Assembly: GCA_019843655.1 (NCBI GenBank)
Contig: JACDQD010000003.1
Location: 3,846,925-3,910,924 of the forward strand
Direction of reading: 5' to 3'
Length of the DNA: 64,000 nucleotides
Source: Lethocerus indicus
Lineage: Eukaryota > Arthropoda > Insecta > Hemiptera > Belostomatidae
In this document: in pieces, positions 26,420 to 46,773 of the stretch
Position numbering within the stretch: position 1 is the first letter of the stretch
Layout of the letters: the number at the start of each line of letters is the position of its first letter
Translations under genes and position numbers: made by a program
The notes under the pieces: generated by a model
Told to the model about the DNA's origin: nothing
The model's input: only the letters and a program-made list of their open reading frames with translations
Databases searched by the model: none

Positions 26420-29400
26420 ATATGTTAAAAAAAGGAAAGTTAATTGTAAACGTTACAATTTTTTTTATTTAATTGAAGGTTTAATGTTAGTTTGTTGAAT
26501 AAAGAAACAAAATAAATATGAAAAAACCTACCCCTTTAATATAACATTCAGGAAGTCTGTTTTTTGTACCTATTAAATGATTTTTAATTTATTTAATTAA
26601 TTTTAACTAGTTCCAGTTAAGTATCATAGTGAATTTTTTTCCTAAAATGTTTTAAAAAATTCAATTCCCTTTTTTTTAACACTGCGCAATACCTACATGT
26701 AAGATTCATACAGTTAACACAAAACGGATGTTGATTATACCTCTTCTTAATTTGTTTGAATTAAGTGCATTCCTCACTCAAACTTTTTTTAGCATCATGA
26801 TTATAATTATAAAACAAACAAAATTTTCTTAATACTGAAAAAATGTAATATACCAGTAGTGTAGTGGGAAAATAGTCTAATAAACTTTATTGCCACACCC
26901 TTTGTTTAAAACCATGGCTGGTATAGTCAGATTCAGTTGAGTTAACTTTAAAACAAAATTACACCATGCTTTCATGAAAATTGCTTTTTCAGAATTTTAT
27001 TAATTTATTTTCCGATACATAATTTTATCTTAACAATATCAGTTCCTAAACATATTTCATCACTGGTAGTAAATTATTGTTACTAGTAGATTAATGCTAC
27101 TGTTTGTTATTATTAAATTATAACTGAAGTAACAATAATAGTACATAATTTAATAGTTAGAACCTAATACCTGTAATCTATTTTAAAGTCTGTCTCATTT
27201 GGTTTTAACAAACGTTTAAGTAACTGAACACAAAGCTCAATACACAGTGTGTTATCAGAGGGTCTACTCTTTTCAAAATTGATTTTTTCCATTGAGAGGA
27301 GAAGGAAGCATAAAGTTTTTTGCAAAATAATCGTCAATGACTTTTGACTGAGAAACTTCAAGATTTCTGCAATTAATTATTCTTGTTTAATTTTTAACCC
27401 AGGTGTTAATTTTTAAACAATATAACAAAACAAAACAGAATACCATAAGGCATCAACAAACCTGTGAGAGTGCAAATAGACTGGCAATTTCTGAAACTGT
27501 GTACCAATTCATCGTGGATTATAAGAGAATAAAGGCAGTGTAAACAACATTGAAGAATATCCACACTGTATACAACTTCAGAAAAGTATTTTATTAATTC
27601 CATCAACCTTCAAAATCAATATTGTTTGCTTTTTGTAAGAGTAATTTGTTATGGGTTAAAACAGAGGTTAACATTGATTTGAATTCTAAATATTCATATA
27701 AGTAAAAAGTAGGTGAGTACTTATCAAATTATCTCATACAAAACAATATTGATTGATATTTTATTATGTTTTCTATTTAACTACAAAAATTCAATTATTC
27801 TTTAAATAATTTATTTATGTTGAAATAGAAACTGATATACCTAGCTGAAGCATCACTGCGGATAAAATCTTTCGATAAATTCACTGCCAATACGGGTAGA
27901 GAATGTAGAGCAAAAGTTACAAGTTGTAAACGTTGGGGTGGAGTCCAAGGGAAACTTGAATCATCAGGCCACATTAATAGGACCAAACTTTCTATTATAA
28001 TATAGTCTGACAAAATCTGTAATGTATTTAAAAATACTTAGTACTTATAAACTTATACTAACTTAAAATTAGATGGGTAATGTTTTTATACTGCTTGCAC
28101 TTCATATTATGTTTATTGAGAATCACATCATATATTTTCTCTGTTTATATAATTATTTAGTAGTTTATGTAGTAGCACTCAGCTCAATGAATAGTTACTT
28201 TGTAGTTATTGAAACAAAGTGTTGAAGTAATTACAACATATAACATGTTGGAATATTAACCCTATTTCATACCTATAATTCTATCTATTCAATTATTCAC
28301 CCAAATATGTGAGAGTTGGTCTGATACAGTTTGCAGTTTTTTTTTTGTTTATAGTGCAGCCAGTAGTTTGCAGTTAAAAAAAGAAGAAAAAACTGTATTA
28401 TTTTCATGTGGAAAAAAACAATGAAAGTGTAAACAAAATTAAGAAATCATACAAGTCTGGATGCTGAATACTTTGTGAAGCAGCAAATAGAAGTCAAGAG
28501 AATTTTCTTAAATTCCAGATCTATCAGAGTTGGGCAGAGTTTAATGTTGTTGGCCCACGTTCCTTCGGTACCAAATTCAGTAGCTACTACCAGGAGACAT
28601 ATGTCTGAAACAGGACAGATTTAGACATTTAAGTTTCAATATAACATATCAAAACATTTTGTTAATCTGTAGCATTCAAAATTGCAGGTAATCGTCTTAT
28701 TAATTCAACATTTAATTAGATAAGAATGAAACACTATGCAATTATCTCTTACCATGTTCCATTGTATTTCCACTCACCCATTAGATCCTAATCTAGCCTG
28801 TCTTTGGTTTCTTGTTACAGGCAGTAGCATTCTATTAGTATGTACATCTCTATATTATTAACTGAATTCTATTTAATGGGACCCCCAAACAGGTATCTTA
28901 AAATTAAATTAATTCATTATTTCACTTAATACCTAATTGAAAAAGAATGTGTTCACAATATTACCATCAAATAAACCACATTTAACAAGATCGGTATTTT
29001 GAAAAACATGAGTTATTTGGCATATAAGGGCTGCTATATCATTGCGGATGTATGGTTTCCCAAATAGAACTTCACTTCTTAGCCATTCCTTCAACTTCCT
29101 AACAAAATGAATTTCTATTTTTAATTCATGCAATGAAATGATAAAAACAACTGAATGAAAGCTAATCAATATAAAATTATATCGCTTCCAATATTCTTAG
29201 ATTGGAGAATAGCAACAACCTCCACTTCAAGCAAAAATATTAGTGTTTTTCTAAAAATGTTTAGAAACATTTTTTTAACATTAAAAAAAAATATTTTTTA
29301 TCATTCTATTATTATGAATTAAAGTAAATGACTTACAAAAAACATTCTATTGGTAATGGTTGCACATCTTTAAACTGATTGGGCTTTATGCACCTTAAAA

Positions 29401-30309
29401 GTTGCCACAAAATAAAACGAATGTGTTCTTGGGTGTATGAATTTTCACATGTTTTATTATCTTCGATTATTAACCCATTTATTAACCATTGTAATGTGTT
29501 ACAGTATAATAATTCTTGTGCTGTTGAAGTAAATATATTCATGAACCCCTTAAATAGAATTTTACAAAGCAATAATAATGAAATGATATAATAATACAAA
29601 GAAAATGAGTAAGTAAAATAAATGGTGATAAATTAAATATATTTTTTTTAATTTTATACTAATTATGTAAAAAACTGTGGTTAAATTCCTTTTGAAGTAC
29701 ATAAGAGCAACAAGCATTGAGAAAAAAAATTTCTTTTGTGCTAAAATACATGAAGATCACACAAACACATAAAGCTAATGTAAATTATAAATGAATGAAT
29801 AAAAATAACAATAAACATATACTTACTGCACTTATTTGAAATAACGGTCACTTGAAGTATTAAATCCAACAATGGATTATACCATTCTGAAGAAGCAAAC
29901 AATAGCATATCTGCTAATCTTGATGAGAGTTTACTCTGTTGTAGTCCTTCTTTTCTTGTTGATAAACTCACAAATTTTGGCTCCGATTTTCCATCAAAAG
30001 TAACCAAGTTGTGAATGACTTCAATGAGCATTCGTCGAAGATTTGTATCTTCCAAGTAAATAATACAATTCCCTGCCATTGAAGTAATTAGTTATTAAAT
30101 TACAATTTGAAGAAAATGGGGAATTGTGAAATTTAAAAGATTAATCTTCTGAAATTATTACTCTTACAAGTATATAATTTTTAATTATACAAAATGTAAA
30201 TTAATGTGGGACATTGCATAGGTGAATGCAGTAGCATACAGTTTTATATCCAACTCTATAGTCTGGTATTGTATTTTTTAAGCTGTAGCAAAGGATAAAG
30301 CATATATAT

Positions 30310-30381
<72 letters not shown>

Positions 30382-31538
30382 CAGAAAAAAGTGCATAGAT
30401 AGATCACCACTTTTGTGACTGTCTCCTTGTTCTGAAATGCAATGTCAGTATGTGATTCTTGTCATCTTCACTAGCATTTAGTTTCACAATTTTCATTGAT
30501 ACATTTGTCATTTCCAAAATATGCAGAAAGTATTCACTAATTTCAACTTCAGGCTTCACATCCAATTTTAGTAAATATAAGAGACAAATACATAAATAAG
30601 AGAATTTACATTAAATTCTTCTTACCAAGCCCAGTAAAAAAATCAGACAGCACACACGGAGCATACAAACTTTCTGAATATACACGGATCAAAGGAGGAT
30701 TTCGGCAGAGGTAAATAATATAGGTCAATGGCTGGCAGTATTCTTCAACTTCTTGCAACCTTTGAGACAAGAATTCCAGTATCATCGTGACATATGGTAT
30801 ATCGGTCAAATACTGTTTGTTATTAAGACATTTTTTCACACTTTCAAAAATTTAGTTAAAAATAAACCAATTGACTCATAAATACTGAATGGTATCGAAA
30901 TGAAAAACTTTTCCATAAATTATAACTTTTTCTGATTAATTTCTTTACTTCTTTTGAATCACACTCAATCACTTGAGGAACAAATTTACAGTCTGTAATA
31001 AACCAAATACCAAATACAACTATTTGTAACAGCTTCTCTGCTTTGGTCTTCATTGCTCTGATTGAAATTTAGACTTTTAAAAATAATCAGATTGAAGAAA
31101 GTCATTTTCTTATAATATCTTAATTAAATTATTCTTTGCCATCACTCTCTAAAGTACTAGAGTTAACAACTTTTGTTTTCCTTATTAAAAAAATTAAATT
31201 AACACTTCGAGAGGAAGTTCAACAGAGTTAAAGGCATAAAAAGAAATTGGGTAGAAAGAATATAAAAAGCTAATACTAATATAAAATCACACTTTATATC
31301 ATTATTATAAATAGGCCAAATGGGCTTTCACAATTGATCTAATTGTAAGATTAGGATACAATTCCATCTCCGGAGAGGCCAAGATAATGGTTGCAGAGCC
31401 TTATATGCCTGTGAACAACTCGACCGGCCTCACGGTCATTCAACAGGCAGCACAGTTTTCTAAGCACCAGATTTGTCTCCGTATGAGTCGTCGCATCCCC
31501 CGGTTCGTGTGGACAACATGGGCATTTCTCACTATTAT
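21777..31538 (-). CDS. CFAP69: Cilia- and flagella-associated protein 69 (armadillo repeats), N-terminus unresolved
   Basis: A protein of motile cilia, sperm flagella and olfactory cilia. Exons in transcript order: possible 5' exon from 31538; 30840-30626, 30072-29827, 29520-29337, 29098-28965, 28604-28453, 28016-27841, 27607-27462, 27366-27171, an unresolved short exon, 26141-26047, 25955-25760, 23887-23685, 23221-23012, 22310-22080, 21887-21777; about 831 codons (human about 940). Recognition rests on collinear matches to human CFAP69: YIRNDIAALICQI (human LRNDILVITTII), FPWTPPQRLQLVTFALHSLP (human WSAAQHEELQLHAIATL), ITWRGNNSGENIMHFLCRLW (human NAWQGKKDQTAASLLIKLW) and ECLKEGEIWWEIW (human DFKIGEIWNEIY). 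The protein is helical throughout and ends in a basic tail (KIQKKKHVHISF). Phase requires one more exon between 27171 and 26141, which I could not place. The start codon is not found; the exon at 31538 lacks an in-frame Met, so coding probably starts closer to POP5. Confidence 0.85.
23488..23545 (-). repeat. tRNA-like SINE fragment (weak)
   Basis: On the minus strand, TAGCTCTAAACG (A-box-like) is followed by GAGTTTGATTCC (close to the B-box consensus) about 30 bases later. No cloverleaf stems form, so this is read as a decayed SINE head inside the CFAP69 intron between 23685 and 23221. Confidence 0.3.
24367..24701. mobile_element. hAT-like non-autonomous element (MITE)
   Basis: It starts CAGGGGTGTCAAAC (24367-24380) and ends with the near-complement GTTGACACCCCT (24690-24701). 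CAGGGGTGTCAAAC-type ends are typical of hAT elements. The interior is AT-rich and non-coding. No 8-bp target duplication is seen, perhaps because the right end was later caught up in the tandem duplication described next. A second copy of only the right end lies at 25034-25046. Confidence 0.45.
24632..25290. repeat. Tandem duplication, unit about 342 bp
   Basis: The stretch beginning near 24632 is repeated beginning near 24974. Each copy carries, in the same order, an AT-rich start (TATTGAAATAAT), the hAT-like right end (TGACACCCCTAATTTACAA), TTATGCACATTTGTGGTTTT, ATAAATGCACTGTT and then the start of an Asp-rich open frame. The copies differ by substitutions and small indels; within the open frame the clear indel is 9 bases and keeps frame. 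Later divergence makes the far edge of each copy uncertain. Confidence 0.85.
24808..24978 (+). pseudogene. Short first copy of the Asp-rich open frame
   Basis: Open from just after a TAA (24805-24807) to a TAG at 24976-24978, 56 sense codons, with no Met. It reads HSLGEGDDGNAVNGIQHTQD, then a Ser/Asp/Gly-rich run, and is clearly homologous to the start of the longer frame at 25152-25694. It may be a truncated duplicate, a small exon, or low-complexity sequence that happens to be open. Confidence 0.35.
25152..25694 (+). CDS. Asp/Glu-rich open frame nested in a CFAP69 intron (uncertain)
   Basis: On the strand opposite CFAP69, inside the intron between 25760 and 23887. It is open for 180 codons to a TGA at 25692-25694. 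The first in-frame Met is at 25425, giving 89 aa; the upstream 91 codons could be coding if an exon splices in. The sequence is acidic: HSLDEGDDGNAANISSGIQH, then runs of Asp and Gly encoded by GAT and GGT repeats, then ELDVDDEEEEEEDDGDY, then less repetitive NDSDNMDEEEYEEDEDYDSD and a Ser-rich end (IYSLPSSDSEDY). No signal peptide or known domain is visible. For coding: length, loss of strict repetition towards the 3' end, an in-frame indel between duplicates. Against: it is built on a GAT microsatellite, and alternative frames (poly-Met/Val) are open too. Confidence 0.35.
26359..26416. repeat. (AT)n microsatellite
   Basis: About 29 perfect AT units in the CFAP69 region between the exons ending 27171 and starting 26141. 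Confidence 0.95.
30302..30380. repeat. (AT)n(AC)n(AT)n microsatellite
   Basis: AT repeats interrupted by a short CA run near 30311-30320, lying in the CFAP69 intron between 30626 and 30072. A continuous minus-strand Ile/Tyr frame through it is a by-product of the repeat. Confidence 0.95.
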
Positions 31539-32190
31539 CTGATGGAAAATCAAAGAAAAAGCGATTACAAAAGGCCGTACAATCGAAATCGTTTTCTCGA
31601 AACCGCGAAAGTTATTGAAAAAAAGAAGATTAAATTCGCGCCCCTGCCCCCACTCCAATATTTGTTGATCGCATTGATATATTTTTTCCCCCAGGGTTTC
31701 ACGAGCTACGACATACTGTTTAAAATTTGCATTTAAACTATCTCTAAAATTAAAAATATATATACATATTCATTAAATATTAATCACCGAACGGTATATC
31801 CATTGGTAATGAATTAATGACGAAAACCTGGATCAGTGTTCAAATTGCTTAAATGCTTAACTTAAAACTTCATTTGTTAATTGATTATATTTTCACATAT
31901 ACGGACGGGAAAGTATTATTGGACATATTATCACACATGACATATGACTGGAACTGATCGAACTAATGACAAAATAATATTTTTGAGTATTTTTATAGTT
32001 AATTAATTTAAATAAAGATAACGTGGTCGTAATTACTTTAATCCTTAATGTGTAAGGAATGAAGAAATTACGAACGGAATGTTGCTCACACTGTTTCTAT
32101 TAAACGTTTACTACCATTTAAACTTGTCGGCTCCGTCGTGTGATAGGTTCCTTAAACTGTTAAGGTTGCATTACCTTTGGTTCAGGTTCA
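31539..32190. promoter_or_regulatory. Divergent interval between CFAP69 and POP5
   Basis: The 5' end of CFAP69 and the POP5 start codon face away from each other here. The first 160 bases are unusually GC-rich for the window, and the rest is AT-rich. It probably contains the missing CFAP69 first exon and both promoters; a minus-strand Met at about 31939 is one candidate start, but its donor phase does not fit the 31538 exon. Confidence 0.4.
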
Positions 32191-33716
32191 ATGGTTCGGT
32201 TTAAAAATAGGTAAAAAACCTTTTTCGCTTTGATGCACAAATAATGACTATGTTTTGGAAATGAATCATGAGGCATTTTCATTTTCTACAGGTACATAAC
32301 TGTCGAAGTTAACCCTGTGGACGAGAAAAAACAATTGCTGTTGAGATCTTACAATTTAAGAACAGCTATTAAGAAGGCTGTCGAAGAACTACATGGGGAT
32401 TTTGGTTCTGGGGCTATTAAAGCTGGCTTCACCGGTAATTAATAATAAATCATACTTAGAAAAGTGAAAACTTATATAACAAATCAGCCAAAGTGTTAAC
32501 AATTATAAATCATATGCTTATAATATACTAAACTAACTTTGTTACAATATCGAGATATCATTTCCAGATGTCGAGATTAAACATATCACAGAACATTTTA
32601 TTACATTTGTTCTTAAAAATCATAAACGAGCCTATTATGCCAAAAGTCTTTGATATGTTTTATTAATAATAAAACCCTAATAACCTGGTAATATCCATAA
32701 CAAAAATGAGCAATATTTGTCGAAGAGAAAGTTTATTACTTTAGATAGTAGCAGGGTAGTGATAAGATTCTTCATTGACATGTAACTGTATTGCTAATGG
32801 AATACTGACATGATGAAGAACTAGGCTTGGTTTAAATCTGGAATCTAGCTTAAAAAATAATTAAGTGTTTTAGTATGTTAACAAATTTAAATTTTCTAAT
32901 TTGAGTTTGAGCTTAATGCATTTAATATACCATTGCTGGTACACCTAGTGAAAAACAAGAATTACGGGTTTACCACAACAATCATAACTGACTATGTCTC
33001 TTATATGCTGCAAAATACAGGAAATTAGCTCAAAATCATTGTTCATAATTTGTTAATATAGACATAAACTACTAGCTGTTGGCTTCCTTCTTTGTCTTTC
33101 CTATGTATTTATTGATTAAAAATGAGAATGGGATTGTACCCAGTTTAATTTAACACATAAATGTAGATGGTTCAGAAACATAGCTTAATATAAATTAGAC
33201 AAATTTCTCGTAATCATTATTAGCTGACTAATCAGATTTTGCTGAATACATATTTGCCTTTGTTTAATAGGTCATTTAATTTATTAATTTGTTTTGATTT
33301 CAGCCAAATACTGCAATGAGATGACTCGAATCGCCATAATACGCGTTCGTCATGGTCCTCATCGGTTTATCACGACATCTTTACCATGCATCAGGCTAAT
33401 AGGAAAAAACGAAATAATGTTACGAACTCTATACATTGGAGCCACACTTCAACAGTGTTACAAAGTGATTTTGGTAAGTGTGGTTCCAACATTTATTCAT
33501 CATATTTGATTCTAAATCTTTATAATTTGTTTTAATTGTATTTTTATTTTTAAACAGAGGCATCAAAAAGCTGAACTGTCAAAAATGTTAAAAGACCTGA
33601 CAGATGAAGAAGAGAAGCTAAAACTTGAAAAATGTGTAATGGATTTACAAGCAGTATTAGATTTTGAAAAACCATCCGTCAAGCCTGGAGTGAAAAGAAA
33701 ATCTTTTGATGAATGA
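32191..33716 (+). CDS. POP5: Ribonuclease P/MRP protein subunit POP5
   Basis: Protein subunit of nuclear RNase P (5' processing of tRNA precursors) and RNase MRP (rRNA processing). Exons: 32191-32210, 32292-32434, 33304-33473, 33558-33716; phases agree and give 163 aa, as in human POP5. The 20-nt first exon joins exon 2 to give MVRFKNRYITVEVNP, which matches the human N-terminus MVRFKHRYLL. Later landmarks are AIKKAVEELHGDFGSGAIKA, YCNEMTRIAIIRVRHGPHRF and TLYIGATLQQCYKVIL, corresponding to the Pop5/Rpp14 fold, followed by a charged Lys/Glu-rich tail ending KRKSFDE. AATAAA at 33782-33787, 66 bases past the stop, is a likely poly(A) signal. Head-to-head with CFAP69. Confidence 0.94.
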
Positions 33717-34967
33717 ATACATTATTGTTTATATAATTGTAAGATCTCCACAGATACTGTGTTTAAAATATAATCTTATAGAATAAATAAAAATATATTT
33801 TTTTGTAATAATGCATTAAGAAATTGTAATTATTAATAATGCAATTAATTTCCTTATTAAGGACCTTAGGTTCTGTTGTGTATGAATACATAAATTCCCC
33901 TGAATTTTTAGCTCTGGCTAGAACGAAATCATTTTGATAATTGGAAAATAATGTAGGCCAGTTTAAGTATAAATTCCCTTTATCAGTTTTCTTTCACTTG
34001 TATGGTCCTAAGCTGTAATAGTTTTGGTTTGTCAACATTATTCATAAACATTCAGAGGTACTTACGTTTTGGGTACTGTTATCACAGTGTGTACTTGTAC
34101 TTCATATGGCTACAAGAATTAGTCATGAACTCTAAAATTTCTGTCAATAAATTATTTTTTTGGGGTACAGTGCCCACTGCATTTATCATCTGTTAAGAGC
34201 AGTGTGATGGCAAGGATTCCAAACTGGATTTACATTCGGACTAAAGAAGAAAGGAACAAAAAATTACGACTGATTGGGTTCTTTTTATTACTTGTGTTAA
34301 TGGGGAAACAGAATAATTGAAACAATTGTGGTTCTCAAGGTATGGTACAATTACAAAAATGTTCAAGCATCCCTTCGTGGGTGACCTGATAAGCAATTGT
34401 ACACATATATCTTTATGAGGAATAAGAAGGTATAGAAAATAGGAATATTTTTACCTAGGTACCGATATACGGAAAAGGCGTTACGTTTCCAGCTGATTTC
34501 GGTTTGTTTTGTTTGTAGGGAGAGTGACGCATCTGCGCAGAAATAAAAAAGCGGATGCGCACATTCCTACGTCGAGTCGAGTGGACTGCGCTCTATTCCA
34601 TAAGTCGATTGTTGGCCGTACCCCTGTTTTGCACGTTTCTCAAAGTCGTCGACAGTAAATCCGAACCTAGTCGAATATATATTTATGTATTATTTTTTAA
34701 ATTTCAAAACAGTTTTGGTTTGGCGTGACGAAACAAAATAAATGCTGTGCGGTGGGCCAAACAGAATGAAGTGTGATTGTGTGTGCGGCCTCTCCCCCCT
34801 CCCCTTCTTTTTTCCGTGATCGAATGGTCGAGTTTCTCAGTGGGTGCCATCTTGTGAATGAACAAAGCTTTAGCCGACTTTAATTTTAACGCCGCGGATT
34901 TATGTTAACGCTGTGCTCATAATATTTGTACTATGCCCGTATTATTCGGCCGCATGTTTTCATAGCC
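33717..34967. promoter_or_regulatory. POP5 3' UTR and CNOT3 promoter/5' UTR
   Basis: The left part is AT-rich and includes the POP5 poly(A) signal (33782-33787). From about 34,480 the sequence becomes GC- and CpG-rich up to and past the CNOT3 start, as expected of a housekeeping promoter. An imperfect inverted pair CGCATCTGCGCA (near 34528) and GCGGATGCGC (34551-34560) resembles half-sites of NRF1/Ewg-type elements. An open frame at 34002-34196 shows no protein likeness and is not called. Confidence 0.5.
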
Positions 34968-44049
<9,082 letters not shown>

Positions 44050-46773
44050 TCTGCTGTGCCACACACGTCCCAAGTGATAAATAATTGTATAGAATTTTTT
44101 TAATGAATATATAAAAAGAATAAAAATATCACATAAGCGGGAAGAAGAGTGAAGAAGAAGAAGAAGAAGACGAAGAAGGGTGTTGTGTTTAAAGTGCGGT
44201 TGTCACTTCTTTCATGTTGCACCGCAAGTGATGCGACTTGGTATGCCTTACATGCACCAATTGCCACCAGTTTGTTCACTTTGTAAAGACATAGAATTGT
44301 AATTAATGTTAACTAAAGAATAAGAATATACAAAACTGTACAAAGTATTTTGTTTTAGATTGAAGAATTATTTAGTTATATATAAAAAAATTTTGGTAGT
44401 TATATATATATATAAATATATATAAAATATATATTATTTACCTGGTCGGTTTGTTGGTGGATGATTGAGGTGCAATACCCGGCTTATTGTATTACGCAGA
44501 GGTCCTGTAGATGTCTTTTCTGTTAATGTTATAAAATAGCAATGTATAAATGACATTCAAATTTCAGTTTACGCCTTTCTTTTTTTAAAAAAAAAGTTCT
44601 GATTGTTATGTATTTATCTTGTTGATTTTATTTTGTGAAGTGTTTTAACAAATTATAAATACATCCATTTATTAGTACCATCCAATTTCGAGTAATTGTA
44701 AATGTCGGATTTAAATTTGAAATCTTTTATATATGTATATGTAATTGGGCCTTCGTGTATTCACACGTGTATTGTAAAATAATGGTCTGGCTTGGAAAAT
44801 CATCAGGGAATTTCATATAAAAACTGCTATTTTCCATTGAAAATTGTTATTGTTAATAAAACGTAACGAATAAATAAAAAAAATTGTATATTGTGTAGAT
44901 GCAGATTATCAGGGAGTAAGAGCACTATATCCCTGGGACTGAATACTACAAAATCATTCAGTCAAAAATGTTTATACATAACTGTAAGTCAAGAATCGGA
45001 GCATAATGGGATGTCAGTGTCCAGTTTGGTTTGTTATGTAACAAGCGATTTATCAGGGTATTAATTGTTAATGCCTTGTCAAACTAGTCTACAAATATTA
45101 CAATGTGATATTCCTATACTTATATATGATCTTTAAGCTTTGTGACCAGTCAAAGTATATATGAGATTTTTGTCTTGTTTTTCACTTTATTTGTAGACAA
45201 ATGGTTTTGTTCTAATAATAGCTTTTTTTATTTATTTCCTTAATTCCGTATTGTACCATGACATTCATTCTGTCTTATCCTTTTTTTACCCAAACTTTAT
45301 GTTGATTTCCCATAATGTCAAATAATAATTAAAAAAATCAATTGCAAATAAATATCATTTCTTAAATTATGTTTCTTTATTATATAAACCAAAGCGAATG
45401 ATATTTATATGCAATGTATTTTTATCTTCTATAGGTATCATTCCGAACAGTTGTGGCATTTATAAGGAAAGCTTGTTTACAAAAAAACGTGCAATGGTTG
45501 GGTTTAATGCAGAATTGTTCATGATCTCAATAAATAATGAACTAGATGGATAGCACTGAAGCCAAACACGTCCTATAAGCTCTAGTTGTAGTTTGTACCT
45601 AAGTGATATTCTTCCTGGGTTCTCTCCAGGTTTGGCTCAGTGCTTACAATGAAAAAGTCCCAGGGGTGGACATAGGTCTTTCTTTCATGTACAAAAAATA
45701 AAACCTTTTTTTAAAGTAAGCAATGAAAAGTGGTGATAACCTCAGTTTAAATACAATGCAAATTTGTCAGTAGTTGTGTTATGTTATTTAAAGAAAAACA
45801 AAAGCCAAGTGTATATTGTAGAGGTGGCCAACATATTGCAATAAATAATAAATTATCGCTCAGAAACATCGAATATTTATTTGTGTTCCTTCATATTTTA
45901 ATTAGTAGATCAAAATAGATGATTAAAATAATTCCTCTTGGCATGTCCAACTTGGGACACAATAGATTCCACATTGATTATATTGTTTTCCTAATTTTGT
46001 TATTGCTCCACTCATTCCCATCAAACAACAGTATGGAGAATTGTCACATTACAAACATTCTGAATATTTATTTGATAATTCTATTTGACATGTAAGTGGT
46101 GGAAACAGCTGATCAAAATTATTCCTACTGATAAATTGCAGTTGTAATAATCAGCTCATTACTGTAGTAAAATGTTATCTTTCTGTTTTATGCTTTGCTA
46201 CTAAGTAAATCAGTTTAAATGGTCAGAGTACATTTTAAATAAAATTACATGATTATTAACATTTTAACACTGAATTGAACGTAATTGGGTTTTGAAACTC
46301 ACTGTGTTGACATGTTCAAAGGTTGACTAAAATAGGTGTATCTGTTAGTAAAATACATCTAAACCCGTTCTGGTCAATGCCCTGTACCATAATAGCTTTT
46401 TTATTTAAAATCATTTATTGAAAAACCTGTTTAGTTTTTACTCTAAAATAAGTATAAATTGATTAGTAGAAGTGGACACATATGAAATGAATCTTCAACA
46501 TTATTATGGAAGATGGGATGACTTAGTTCATAAAAATATTGAACTAATTTTATCAAGGATACATTCAGACACAGAGCATACAATAGAAAGAAAACATCGT
46601 ATATTTATAAATACATGACATTTTAACATATGTTGTATCCATAATTACTTTACAAAAGAAAAAAATTGGCTAAGCTGTACACTGGATTTAGTTATAGTGG
46701 ATTTAAAATCTATGAATAAAACAACAATTATGCATTAGTTACTAAAGTTTCTTTTATTTATACAGAAGGATGC
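44050..46773. other. CNOT3 3' UTR and intergenic DNA
   Basis: 2.7 kb with no convincing coding exon on either strand. Candidate CNOT3 poly(A) signals are AATAAA at 44119-44124 and a cluster near 44855-44875. A purine-rich (GAA)n stretch lies at about 44140-44175. A stretch at about 45540-45710 ending in an A-rich tail may be another decayed retroelement. TTTATT at 46753-46758 is AATAAA on the minus strand, 16 bases past the stop of the next gene. Confidence 0.5.

Noticed and set aside
30201..30410. Ile/Tyr-repeat minus-strand frame
   Set aside because: It is a translation of the (AT)n microsatellite.
31473..31736. + strand open frame of 87 codons between CFAP69 and POP5
   Set aside because: It is antisense to the putative CFAP69 5' exon; the minus strand has the better splice signal, and the + frame has no recognisable features.
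34002..34196. 64-codon open frame upstream of CNOT3
   Set aside because: It is AT-driven and hydrophobic, without splice signals or resemblance to any protein.
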